A stretch of 22,619 bases of DNA, from positions 1 to 22,619 of the forward strand of contig CAXSEF010000054.1 in the NCBI GenBank assembly GCA_964236535.1, in the 5' to 3' direction. Below the pieces are notes generated by a model. The model ran no database searches. It was given only the letters and a program-made list of their open reading frames with translations, and was not told the DNA's origin. A program made the position numbers and the translations under genes. This document shows positions 7,045 through 14,068 of this stretch, piece by piece (the first letter of the stretch is position 1; every line of letters begins with the position of its first letter). The DNA is from CAXSEF01 sp964236535. Its GTDB lineage: Bacteria > Pseudomonadota > Alphaproteobacteria > Acetobacterales > Acetobacteraceae.

Positions 7045-7623
7045 ATGAGTGCCAACCTGAACACCGTGATGTCGGCCGATGCGCCGCAGCCCGCCGCCGC
7101 CCCGGCGATGCACCCGTGCCTGCAGCCGATCGACCGCGAGGGGCTGGACGGGCTGATCGCCAAGGGCCGTGCCGATCCGACGGCGGTGAAGACCCTGAAG
7201 TGCCGGACCGTGGCCGAAGGCCGCTTCCGCCACCTCAACATGATCCGCACCCTGCCTGCGCACGTGATCGACGAGCCGGCGGTGCTCCTTGGTGACGACA
7301 CCGCGCCCAACCCGTCCGAGGCCTCGCTTGCGGCGCTCGGCTCGTGCCTCGCCGTGGGCATCCACGCCAATGCGGTCGCACGCAACATCACGATCACCAG
7401 GCTCGAGCTTGAGCTCGAAGCCGATATCAACATCACGTCGGTATGGGGCACGGGCGACATTTCGCCGAAGCCGGTGGGTTTCGACGCGGTGCGGGTCAAG
7501 GTGCATCTCGACGGCGACGCCCCGCAGGAGGAGCTGGACGCGATCATCGCCCACGCCAAGGTATGGTCTCCGGTCGCCAACACATTCACCAAGCCGGTCG
7601 CGCTGACCGTGGACGCGGCCTGA
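7045..7623 (+). CDS. OsmC-like family protein
   Basis: The 192-residue protein has the OsmC/Ohr fold signature EASLAALGSCLAVGIHANA, with C101 in the position of the peroxidatic cysteine. The rest of the domain (ITRLELELEADIN, VKVHLDGDAPQEEL, KVWSPVANT) also fits. Classical OsmC/Ohr peroxidases have a second cysteine in a CP motif near the C-terminus; here that place is S175 (WSPVAN), so a two-cysteine hydroperoxide reductase cycle is not supported. Another cysteine, C53, lies in the N-terminal half. GGGAG about 10 nt upstream supports the start at 7045. Its stop codon overlaps the next gene's start (TGATG), indicating translational coupling to the acyl-CoA-dehydrogenase-like gene. Confidence 0.9.
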   Translation: MSANLNTVMSADAPQPAAAPAMHPCLQPIDREGLDGLIAKGRADPTAVKTLKCRTVAEGRFRHLNMIRTLPAHVIDEPAVLLGDDTAPNPSEASLAALGSCLAVGIHANAVARNITITRLELELEADINITSVWGTGDISPKPVGFDAVRVKVHLDGDAPQEELDAIIAHAKVWSPVANTFTKPVALTVDAA

Positions 7624-8816
7624 TGCCGCGGGTGGCCCTGGGGGGAGCCCGGGTGGCGGCTCCAGGGGCCGCCCACCCGATGCACGCGGCGCCGGGCCTG
7701 CGCCTGGTGCCGAACGCCGGCGGCGATCGAACGCAGGTGCTGGCCAGGATCCGCCAACTGGCGAAGTCGGAACTGGCGCCGATCGCCAAGCAGGTCGACC
7801 ACGAGGGCGTCTATCCCGAGCGGGCGCTGCGCCGGCTTGGCGAGGCGGGCGCCTTCGCGATGCACCTCGCGGGTCCGACGCCGCTCGCGGGGCCTGACCT
7901 GCCGGCCGCGATCGAGGCCATGGAGGCGATCTCGGCGCAGTGCATGTCGAGCGGGTTCTGCGCCTGGTGCCAGAATGCGAGCGGCTGGTACCTGGAGAAC
8001 TCGTCCAACATCGCGCTGCGCGAGCGGCTGCAGCCAGGGATCGCCAGCGCCGGGTTGCTCGGCGGCACCGGGCTGTCGAACCCGGTCAAGGCGCTGGCCG
8101 GGATCGAGGCGCTCAAGCTGAAGGGCCATCGCGTCGCCGGCGGCTGGCGGGTCTCGGGCACCCTGCCGTGGGTGTCCAACCTCGGCGAGGGCCACTGGTT
8201 CGGCACCATCTTTCGCGATGCAGAGGACGCCGACCACAGGGTGATGACGATGGTCCGCTGCGGCCAGCCCGGCGTCGAGCTCCGCCAGTCGATCAAGTTC
8301 ATCGCGCTGGAAGGCACCGGCACCTACTCAATCCTGTTCCGCGACGCGTTCATTGCGGACGAGGACCTGCTGGCCGAGCCGCTGGGCGACATGGCGCGCC
8401 GCATCAAGCCCGGCTTCGTGCTGCTGCAGGCCGGCATGGGGCTGGGCGTGATCAGCGCCTGCGTCGAATCGATGCGCCGCGACAACGTGTCGTATGCGCG
8501 GACCAACAGCCACCTGCCGCTGCAGGCCGACGAGCTCGCGGATCGGCTGGGTGCACTGCGCGACACCGTGCTGGCGCTGGCGCAGACGCCGCACGAGGCC
8601 GGCCCGGCCTATCTGCGCAAGGTCCTGGAGGCGCGGGTGTCCTGCAGCGAGCTGACCCTGGAAGCGAGCCAGGCGGCGATGATGCACGCCGGAGCGCGGG
8701 GGTATCTGGAGGGGTCGACGGTGTCGCGTCTGCAGCGCGAGGCGTGGTTCGTGGCGATCATAACGCCGTCGATCCGTCACCTTCGTCAGGAGCTTGCCGG
8801 CCTTTCGGCGTCCTGA
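7623..8816 (+). CDS. Acyl-CoA dehydrogenase-family flavoprotein lacking the usual catalytic Glu
   Basis: The 397-residue protein has the three-part acyl-CoA dehydrogenase architecture. A helical N-terminal domain (~30-140) is followed by a middle beta domain (GTGLSNPVKALAG, then GWRVSGTLPWVSNLGEG) and a C-terminal helical bundle. The C-terminal part GARGYLEGSTVSRLQREAW corresponds to the conserved GGxGY...P..R..RDA region. Where dehydrogenases carry the catalytic EGT, this protein has TPS (T381). Loss of that base is typical of relatives such as DszC or SfnC that act as flavin-dependent monooxygenases, but a different base position is also possible. ATG 7623 overlaps the osmC stop by one base. 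The substrate is unknown; the neighbours suggest sulfur chemistry. Confidence 0.85.
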   Translation: MPRVALGGARVAAPGAAHPMHAAPGLRLVPNAGGDRTQVLARIRQLAKSELAPIAKQVDHEGVYPERALRRLGEAGAFAMHLAGPTPLAGPDLPAAIEAMEAISAQCMSSGFCAWCQNASGWYLENSSNIALRERLQPGIASAGLLGGTGLSNPVKALAGIEALKLKGHRVAGGWRVSGTLPWVSNLGEGHWFGTIFRDAEDADHRVMTMVRCGQPGVELRQSIKFIALEGTGTYSILFRDAFIADEDLLAEPLGDMARRIKPGFVLLQAGMGLGVISACVESMRRDNVSYARTNSHLPLQADELADRLGALRDTVLALAQTPHEAGPAYLRKVLEARVSCSELTLEASQAAMMHAGARGYLEGSTVSRLQREAWFVAIITPSIRHLRQELAGLSAS

Positions 8817-9025
8817 TCCTGCGCGTGGCTTCGCCCGACCGGAGGGATCCGAGGCACCGTCATCGGACGGACGTGCGACCGATGACGAGGCCCGTAGTTG
8901 ACTGGTCCGACCCGGTTCCAGGCCAAAATCCATGCTCGCGATGCTGCCGTGCCAGCAGTCTCAACCCCGGCCTGAACTGCAGGTCATACGTCCTGCAATG
9001 CAGTCCCTCAAACAGGAATGCGTGA

Positions 9026-9892
9026 ATGAGCGAGAAGGTTCTGATCACCCCGGCCGAGCTGCACGCGATGCCGTCGGCCACCACCGTCATCATCGACACC
9101 CGTGACCCCGAGGTCTACGCGTCCGGGCACATCCCAGGTGCCGTCAACGTGCGCGACATCTTCACGTTCCTGGCGACCTCGACGCCCGAGGGGATGTCCG
9201 AGCTGCGCAACAAGTTCGCGCAGGCGTTCGGTGCGATCGGGCTGTCCGGCGCGGAGACGGCGGTGGTCTACGAGGAAAGCATGAACACCGGGTTTGGCCA
9301 GTCCTGCCGTGGCTACTTCCTGCTGAAGTTCATGGGCTATCCGAACGCGCTGGTGCTGCATGGCGGCTTCTCGGCGTGGAAGAACGCCGGCATGCCGACC
9401 AGCATCGAGATGCCGCAGGTCGCGGCCAAGACGTTCCCGCTGTCCAACTCCGGCGCCGAGATGATGCTCGACCGCGACGACATGCTCGCGGCCGTTAGCG
9501 ACGCCAGCATTGTCAAGCTGGACGTGCGCGACGTCGACGAGTGGATCGGCGAGAGCTCCTCGCCATACGGCCCGGATTTCTGCCCTCGCAAGGGCCGCAT
9601 CCCGAACTCGCGCTGGATCGAGTGGTACCGGCTGATGAAGCCGACCGCGGCAGGGCCGATGTTCAAGTCGAAGAACGAGATCCTGGCTGAATGCGCCTCG
9701 GTCGGCGTGACACCCGGCATGCCGGTCTACCTGTTCTGCTTCAAGGGCGCACGGGCGTCGAACTCGCTGGTGGCGCTCAAGGAAGCCGGCATCGACGACG
9801 TGCGGCTGTATTTCGGCTCGTGGAACGAGTGGAGCCGCGACGAGAGCCTGCCGATCGAAACCGGCCTGCCGTTCGCCGTCGCTGCCGAGTAG
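9026..9892 (+). CDS. Tandem-domain rhodanese (thiosulfate/3-mercaptopyruvate sulfurtransferase family)
   Basis: The 288-residue protein has two rhodanese domains. The first (about 1-130) has IIDTRDPEVYASGHIPGAVN but no clear CxxxxR loop and is probably structural. The second (about 145-285) has KLDVRDVDEW and the active-site loop CFKGAR, with C238 as the predicted persulfide-forming cysteine. Members transfer sulfane sulfur to cyanide, thiols or proteins in the cytoplasm. No signal peptide is present. AGGA about 9 nt before the ATG at 9026 supports the start. It lies 209 bp after the flavoprotein on the same strand and converges with the reductase gene across a repeat. The final G of its stop codon is the first base of that repeat. 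Confidence 0.92.
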   Translation: MSEKVLITPAELHAMPSATTVIIDTRDPEVYASGHIPGAVNVRDIFTFLATSTPEGMSELRNKFAQAFGAIGLSGAETAVVYEESMNTGFGQSCRGYFLLKFMGYPNALVLHGGFSAWKNAGMPTSIEMPQVAAKTFPLSNSGAEMMLDRDDMLAAVSDASIVKLDVRDVDEWIGESSSPYGPDFCPRKGRIPNSRWIEWYRLMKPTAAGPMFKSKNEILAECASVGVTPGMPVYLFCFKGARASNSLVALKEAGIDDVRLYFGSWNEWSRDESLPIETGLPFAVAAE

Positions 9893-10025
9893 CAAGGCTG
9901 GGCTCTGCCCAGACCCGCCAGGGCGAGCCGCCCTGGACCGGCATATGAGAGCACTGCAGGGCAGTGTGCCCTGTGTATGGGGGCTGGGCCTCGAGCCCCA
10001 GCGGAGTTCAGAGGCAGAGCCTTGC
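9892..10025. repeat. Modular hairpin intergenic repeat, short diverged copy
   Basis: The ends GCAAGG (9892) and GCCTTGC (10019-10025) match the family. Hairpins are 9898-9912 (CTGGGC with GCCCAG), 9918-9936 (CCAGGGCGAGCCGCCCTGG) and an imperfect one around 9981-10002. GGAGT and a decayed version of the last hairpin come next. Compared with 4794-4812, the second stem differs at two base pairs, both compensated. It fills the gap between the convergent rhodanese and reductase genes, whose stops are at 9892 and 10030. Confidence 0.85.
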
Positions 10026-10029
10026 CTGT

Positions 10030-11052
10030 TCAGGCAGCCATGCCGGGCACACCCTTGCTGGTCGAATACTCGAAATGCAGCGCTTGGTCGGGGTGGACGA
10101 CAGCGTGGATGGCGTGGGCGGCCATGGCGGCCTCGCTGAAGCCCTGCAGGATCAGCTTCAGCTTGCCCGGATAGGCGCAGACGTCGCCAATCGCGAAGAT
10201 GCCGGGTACCGAGGTGGCGCAGGTGGCCGGCGCCACCTCGATACGGTGCCGCTCGAGGGCCAGACCCCAGCCGGCAATCGGGCCCAGGTCCATGGACAGC
10301 CCGAAAAAGGCGAGCAGGCGGTCGGCCTCGATCAGGCGGGTCTCGCCCGACAGGCTTGCGACCTCGACGCCCGCCAGCCGGCCCGTCGCCCCATGCAGGG
10401 CATGCAGCTGATACGGGATCACCAGCTCGATCTCGCCCGCATCCGCCGCAGCCTGGAGCTGGGCCGCAGTCTCGGGCGCGGCCCGGAACCTGGGTCGGCG
10501 ATGGATGACCGAGATGCGCTCGGCGACCCCACGCAACGACAGCGCCCAGTCGACCGCGGAGTCGCCGCCGCCGGCGATGACCACGCGGCGGCCGCGGAAA
10601 TCCTCGCGTCGGCGCACGTAGTACTGGACACTGCCGGTGGCCTCGAAGGCGCCGATGCCCTCGAGCGGCGGGCGGTTGGGGCCGAACGCACCGGCGCCGG
10701 CGGCGATCAGCACCGCCTGGGCGCGCACCACGTCGCCCCGGTCGGTGGCGAGGGTGAACGCGCCCTGCGCGCCGCCCAGACGTTCGACCCGGCGGCCCAG
10801 CAGACGCTCCGGCGCAAACGGGGCCACCTGGGTTTCCAGGCGGGCGATCAGGGCTGCGGCCTCGATCGCGGGGTGGCCAGGGATGTCGTAGATCGGCTTC
10901 TCGGGATACAGCGCGGCACATTGGCCGCCGACCTCGTCCAGCGCGTCGATCAGCACACAGCCAAGTGAGAGCATCCCGCACTCGAAGGCGGCAAACAGGC
11001 CGACCGGGCCCGCGCCGATGATGGCAATGTCGGTCTCGAACTGCTGGGTCAT
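10030..11052 (-). CDS. Ferredoxin-NADP(+) reductase, thioredoxin-reductase-like (FNR type 2)
   Basis: The 340-residue flavoprotein has an FAD-binding GAGPVGLFAAFECG at residues 13-26, then DEVGGQCAALYPEKPIYDIPG. The NADP-binding site is GGGDSAVDWALSL (about 165), and the FAD-binding end is FAIGDVCAYPGKLKLILQG followed by a helix. The thioredoxin-reductase CxxC active site is absent, and the YPGK...QGFSEAA pattern is typical of the YumC/TrxR-like ferredoxin-NADP reductases. It transfers electrons between NADPH and ferredoxin or flavodoxin. It converges with the rhodanese; a direct functional link is inferred from proximity only. Three palindromes lie 87-169 bp upstream of its start. Confidence 0.92.
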   Translation of the reverse strand: MTQQFETDIAIIGAGPVGLFAAFECGMLSLGCVLIDALDEVGGQCAALYPEKPIYDIPGHPAIEAAALIARLETQVAPFAPERLLGRRVERLGGAQGAFTLATDRGDVVRAQAVLIAAGAGAFGPNRPPLEGIGAFEATGSVQYYVRRREDFRGRRVVIAGGGDSAVDWALSLRGVAERISVIHRRPRFRAAPETAAQLQAAADAGEIELVIPYQLHALHGATGRLAGVEVASLSGETRLIEADRLLAFFGLSMDLGPIAGWGLALERHRIEVAPATCATSVPGIFAIGDVCAYPGKLKLILQGFSEAAMAAHAIHAVVHPDQALHFEYSTSKGVPGMAA

Positions 11053-11138
11053 CGCTGCAATCTAGCGGCGTGACGGGTCCGGGCAAGCGGACGTGTCGCG
11101 ACGGCTTGTCACGCCAGACCGCACGATCGAGCGACTTG

Positions 11139-11221
11139 TGTCCGGTGGGACCGGACAGTCCTGTCTGGCGCGGCCGGACAGTCGATCAATTCCCGGCGCC
11201 TGTTGTCCGGCGGGCCGGACA
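11139..11221. promoter_or_regulatory. Cluster of three TGTCCGG...CCGGACA palindromes
   Basis: Three inverted repeats share arms TGTCCGG/CCGGACA: 11139-11157 (TGTCCGGTGGGACCGGACA, perfect 8-bp arms), 11161-11181 (9-bp arms with one mismatch) and 11204-11221 (perfect 7-bp arms, 4-nt centre). They lie upstream of the minus-strand reductase start at 11052. A dimeric repressor or activator site array is the simplest reading. No T-run follows, so they are not classical terminators. Confidence 0.55.
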
Positions 11222-11279
11222 TCTCCACGGCGTTGGTGCAAGGACCGGCGGCCCCTTGATCCCGCGACCGACGCTGGAT

Positions 11280-11325
11280 GGCCAGAGGCCGGGCTTCGTC
11301 ACGGCGAGCGGCCGAGCCTCTGGCC
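11280..11325. repeat. Relic of the modular hairpin repeat
   Basis: GGCCAGAGGC (11280-11289) and its exact complement GCCTCTGGCC (11316-11325) flank a 26-nt centre. The arms equal the outer hairpin arm of the interspersed repeat, but the standard 3-nt loop and the spacers are missing. This is the only copy that is not beside a stop codon. Confidence 0.55.
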
Positions 11326-12067
11326 GCGGGCGTGGCCTGACGCACCCCATGCCGATTGAACGGCGCGCCGTCGGCGTCAAGGGTCTCTGATGAAGGTGAT
11401 GCGCGCCGTCCTGCCGGTCATGCAACACGCCAGCGCTTCCAACACGTCATCACCATCAGGCGCGTGGACCGCTATTTTTTATGCATAGCGTCGGTGGATG
11501 GACAGGCTTGCCGCCACGGCCATGTGCCTGCAGGCCCCGGCCCGTAAGCCACCGCGGCGCTGCCGGGAACGGCAACGGATTGCCCGGCGCCCTCCCGAGA
11601 GATGGAGTTCCGTGCGTGCCGAGCCCTGCACCCGAACGACGCGGGCTACGCGGCGATCGCCAACGCAGTGGATGTCACGCTGTTCTCGCCTGTCTCGAAT
11701 GGTGGGACCTGAACATCTGATGGCCGGCACGCTCCAGGTCAACGTAGTGCCAGCGGCGACCGTCAGCCCGGCTGAACGGCCCTGCTGCCATTTCGGCAGG
11801 AGGCACCAAGCCGGATCAGGAACCGGTGAGCCACAGCAGATGCCACAATCCGGGTTGGAAGAACCGAGTGCGTGGGTGGCGCTGCGTGGCAGTACCCCAC
11901 GTTCACCGCATACGGAAGCAAGCGCTCCGCGGCAGCACGGCCGGAACTGTCTTCGTAAGTCCGGCCAGCCTCACTCGATGCAACGGTCGTTTGAAGTTCC
12001 TCAAAAGCGACACTGGCTTGAGGAACATTCTAAAGTCCGACTTCGGGTCCGTAGCATAGAGAAGCAG
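11326..12067. other. Gene-poor stretch between the reductase and tRNA-Leu
   Basis: No intact gene is supported here. Composition is patchy, with locally A/T-rich runs (around 11473-11482) and no sustained codon bias. The stretch contains the SGNH-like fragment at 11602-11712 and an inverted repeat at 11996-12026 (GTTCCTCAA with TTGAGGAAC, 13-nt loop). That repeat lies about 42 bp beyond the 3' end of tRNA-Leu and could be part of its 3' processing or termination region, although no T-run follows. Open frames crossing the tRNA are artefacts. Confidence 0.5.
11602..11712 (+). pseudogene. Fragment resembling the C-terminal end of an SGNH/GDSL hydrolase
   Basis: A 36-codon frame ending in TGA reads ...CRALHPNDAGYAAIANAV then DVTLF. 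This matches the block V region of SGNH hydrolases, where the catalytic Asp and His sit in a DxxHPN motif followed by GYxxxAxAV. The catalytic Asp position is occupied by CRA, and no upstream blocks (GDS, GxND) are found, so only a gene end survives. The match is short and judged by eye. Confidence 0.45.
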
Positions 12068-12152
12068 TGGTGCGGGTGGTCGGAATCGAACCGACACTCC
12101 TTGCGGAACCGGATTTTGAGTCCGGCGCGTCTACCAATTCCACCACACCCGC
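12068..12152 (-). tRNA. tRNA-Leu (anticodon CAA)
   Basis: The reverse strand folds as a class II tRNA. The acceptor stem is GCGGGTG with CACCCGC, discriminator A, and CCA is encoded at 12070-12068. The D arm is TGGAATTGGTAGAC, the anticodon loop CTCAAAA gives anticodon CAA at 12118-12116, and a long variable arm with TTCCGCAAGGAG precedes the T arm GGTTCGATTCC. Length is 85 nt including CCA. Confidence 0.95.
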
Positions 12153-12458
12153 ATCGAGCCGCCCTTCATCCATGGGTCCTAGCGCAAATCGAGCTGGCTG
12201 TGGAGCCTCGATTCCCGATTTGCCGGCACGCTGTCTCGACGTCACTTTTCGACGCGACGCGACGTTCCGTCTCTGAACGGACGAGACGCTGTCGATTCAT
12301 GCGCCTATCGTCTCGCCATCCTTGCAGCCGCCACACCAACCAGCACCGGCTCCGCGCGTGAGCCAACCCGATCAGCGGCGGGCCACGCTGGACCCGCGGG
12401 AGCCCCAGGCGCGGCGCCTGCGATCGCCGAGCCGACGCGGACTGGCCGTGTCGGGGGC
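12153..12458. other. Spacer between two divergent tRNA genes
   Basis: About 300 bp without a supported gene. It contains a short CGACG-rich run near 12255-12270 and a small hairpin (CGTCTC with GAGACG near 12274-12290). The tRNA-Leu promoter should lie here on the minus strand, but I could not assign convincing hexamers. Confidence 0.4.
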
Positions 12459-12487
12459 TTTACGCCGGCCGTCCCGCTGTCTATGAC
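12459..12487 (+). promoter_or_regulatory. Candidate sigma-70 promoter of tRNA-Asn
   Basis: A -35-like TTTACG (12459-12464) and a -10-like TATGAC (12482-12487) are separated by 17 bp. The predicted start is near 12494, about 9 nt before the mature tRNA-Asn. Each hexamer matches consensus at four of six positions. Confidence 0.45.
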
Positions 12488-12502
12488 CATGCCGCTCGAT
12501 GG

Positions 12503-12578
12503 TCCCGGATAGCTCAGTTGGTAGAGCAAGCGACTGTTAATCGCTCGGTCGTAGGTTCGAGTCCTACTCCGGGAGCCA
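12503..12578 (+). tRNA. tRNA-Asn (anticodon GTT)
   Basis: The 76-nt cloverleaf has acceptor stem TCCCGGA with TCCGGGA, discriminator G and encoded CCA. The D arm is AGCTCAGTTGGTAGAGC, the anticodon stem AGCGA/TCGCT encloses CTGTTAA (anticodon GTT at 12536-12538), and the T arm contains GGTTCGAGTCC. Confidence 0.97.
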
Positions 12579-12672
12579 CTGCCGCGAATCACCGCCGCGA
12601 TTTTTGGGGCGCCCTGCCCCGCGTCGTGTCCGTGCCGCTGGCGGCATCGCGTTGCGCGACCGGATGTCCTGC

Positions 12673-13806
12673 ATGACCGCGACCATACTGAGCAACGCCA
12701 GGCTCGTGCTCAGCGACCACGTGGCGACCGGCAGCCTCCGCTTCGATCACGGCCGCCTGACCGGGTTCGATCCCGGTTCCGGGCCGGACGAAGCCTGCCT
12801 CGACATGGACGGCGACCTGCTGATCCCGGGCATCGTCGACCTGCACACCGACAACCTCGAGCGCCAGGTCGAGCCGCGCCCCAACGCGCGCTGGCCGTCA
12901 CGCGCCGCCATGCTCGCCCACGACGCCCAGTGCGCCGCCGCCGGCGTGACCACCGTGCTCGATGCGCTCTGCCTCGGCGACCTGGGCTTTGAGCCCTCGC
13001 GCCTGCAGACCTTCCGCGATGGCGTGGCCGACGGCGACGCCCTGCACCCCACCGGCCTGCTCAAGTCCGAGCACTTCCTCCATCTGCGCTGCGAGCTGCC
13101 GGCGCGCGCGTTGCTGGCGCTGTTCGACAGCGTCGCCGCCCACCCGCGCCTGCGCATGGCCAGCCTGATGGACCACACCCCGGGCGCCGGCCAGTTCGGC
13201 GACCTCGCCGCCTACCGTGCCCTGCGCCGTCGCGATGGCCTGGACGAGGCAGCTGTCGAGCGGCGCATCCACGACCTGCTCGCCCTGCGTGCCGAGATGC
13301 GCGAGCCGAACCGCCGTGCCCTCCTCAACCGCCTGCGCGGCTCCGGCATCGTGCTGGCCAGCCACGACGACCGCACCGAGGCCGAAATCGACTGCAACCA
13401 CCGTGACGGCATCGCGATCAGCGAGTTCCCGGTCAGCATCGCCGCCGCCCGCGCCGCGAAAGCCTGCGGCATGAGCGTTGTCGCCGGCGCACCCAACGTG
13501 GTGCGCGGCGGCTCGCATTCCGGCAACGTCGCCGCGCGCACGCTGCTCGACCAAGGCCTGGTCGATGCCCTGGCCTCCGACTACGTGCCGGCGAGCCTGC
13601 TCGACGCGGCGTTCCGCTGTGCCGCGGCCGGCATGGCGCTGCCCGAGGCAATCGCCCTGGTGACCGCACGCCCCGCCGCGCTGATCGGCCTCGACGACCG
13701 CGGCCGCCTCGCCCCCGGACTCCGCGCCGACGTGGTCCGCGTGCGCCTGCACGACGGCGTTCCCGTGGTCCGCCAGGTCTGGCGGGCGGGCGAGCGGGTC
13801 ATCTGA
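12673..13806 (+). CDS. phnM: Alpha-D-ribose 1-methylphosphonate 5-triphosphate diphosphatase PhnM
   Basis: The 377-residue amidohydrolase-superfamily enzyme removes pyrophosphate from the nucleoside-derived intermediate of the carbon-phosphorus lyase pathway. PhnM signatures seen are PGIVDLHTDNLE (metal ligands H58, D60), AAAGVTTVLDALCLGD, LKSEHFLHLRCEL, SLMDHTPGAGQF, LASHDD and ASDYVPASLLDAAF. Length is normal for the family. The frame is open to 12604, and an ATG at 12664 lies three codons earlier; I prefer 12673 because similarity starts at MTATILSNARLV, but no strong ribosome-binding site decides between them. It follows tRNA-Asn by 94 bp. The lyase core genes phnGHIJK are not in the window; a repeat and the DUF1045 gene follow. 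Confidence 0.92.
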   Translation: MTATILSNARLVLSDHVATGSLRFDHGRLTGFDPGSGPDEACLDMDGDLLIPGIVDLHTDNLERQVEPRPNARWPSRAAMLAHDAQCAAAGVTTVLDALCLGDLGFEPSRLQTFRDGVADGDALHPTGLLKSEHFLHLRCELPARALLALFDSVAAHPRLRMASLMDHTPGAGQFGDLAAYRALRRRDGLDEAAVERRIHDLLALRAEMREPNRRALLNRLRGSGIVLASHDDRTEAEIDCNHRDGIAISEFPVSIAAARAAKACGMSVVAGAPNVVRGGSHSGNVAARTLLDQGLVDALASDYVPASLLDAAFRCAAAGMALPEAIALVTARPAALIGLDDRGRLAPGLRADVVRVRLHDGVPVVRQVWRAGERVI

Positions 13807-13839
13807 TGCATCTGTCGTCATGCGTGACCGGTCAGACAG

Positions 13840-13994
13840 GCAAGGCCAGAGGCTTTTCCCTTGCACGCAGCCAAAAGCAAGCCTTCGAAACTTCTGTGCT
13901 TAAGACAAGAGTTTCCAACGGAGCCATGCCTGGAGAACGGCTTATGGCCGGTCTGGGCCAATCGAATGCCGCCAGAGGCATGCCCCCGCCTTGC
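13840..13994. repeat. Modular hairpin intergenic repeat, degenerate copy
   Basis: It starts with GCAAGGCCAGAGGC (13840-13853) and ends with GCCTTGC (13988-13994). The outer hairpins are largely decayed. The centre holds GTGCTTAAG and GTTTCCAACGG, the latter being the complement of a segment in the copy at 5911-6100. It lies 34 bp after the phnM stop and ends 74 bp before the DUF1045 gene. Confidence 0.75.
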
Positions 13995-14068
13995 TTCGCC
14001 TGCAGGTCATGGATCAATGCGATCGCCACCATCGCAACGCTCCCCGCGCTCCGGCTGCGCTCACACGC

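Noticed and set aside
11996..12026. Inverted repeat as an intrinsic terminator of tRNA-Leu
   Set aside because: The 9-bp arms are good but the loop is 13 nt and no T-run follows on the minus strand; mentioned only within the intergenic entry.
11498..12361. Long plus-strand reading frame containing WSESNRHSLRNR
   Set aside because: That peptide is the antisense translation of tRNA-Leu, a well-known artefact; the rest resembles nothing.
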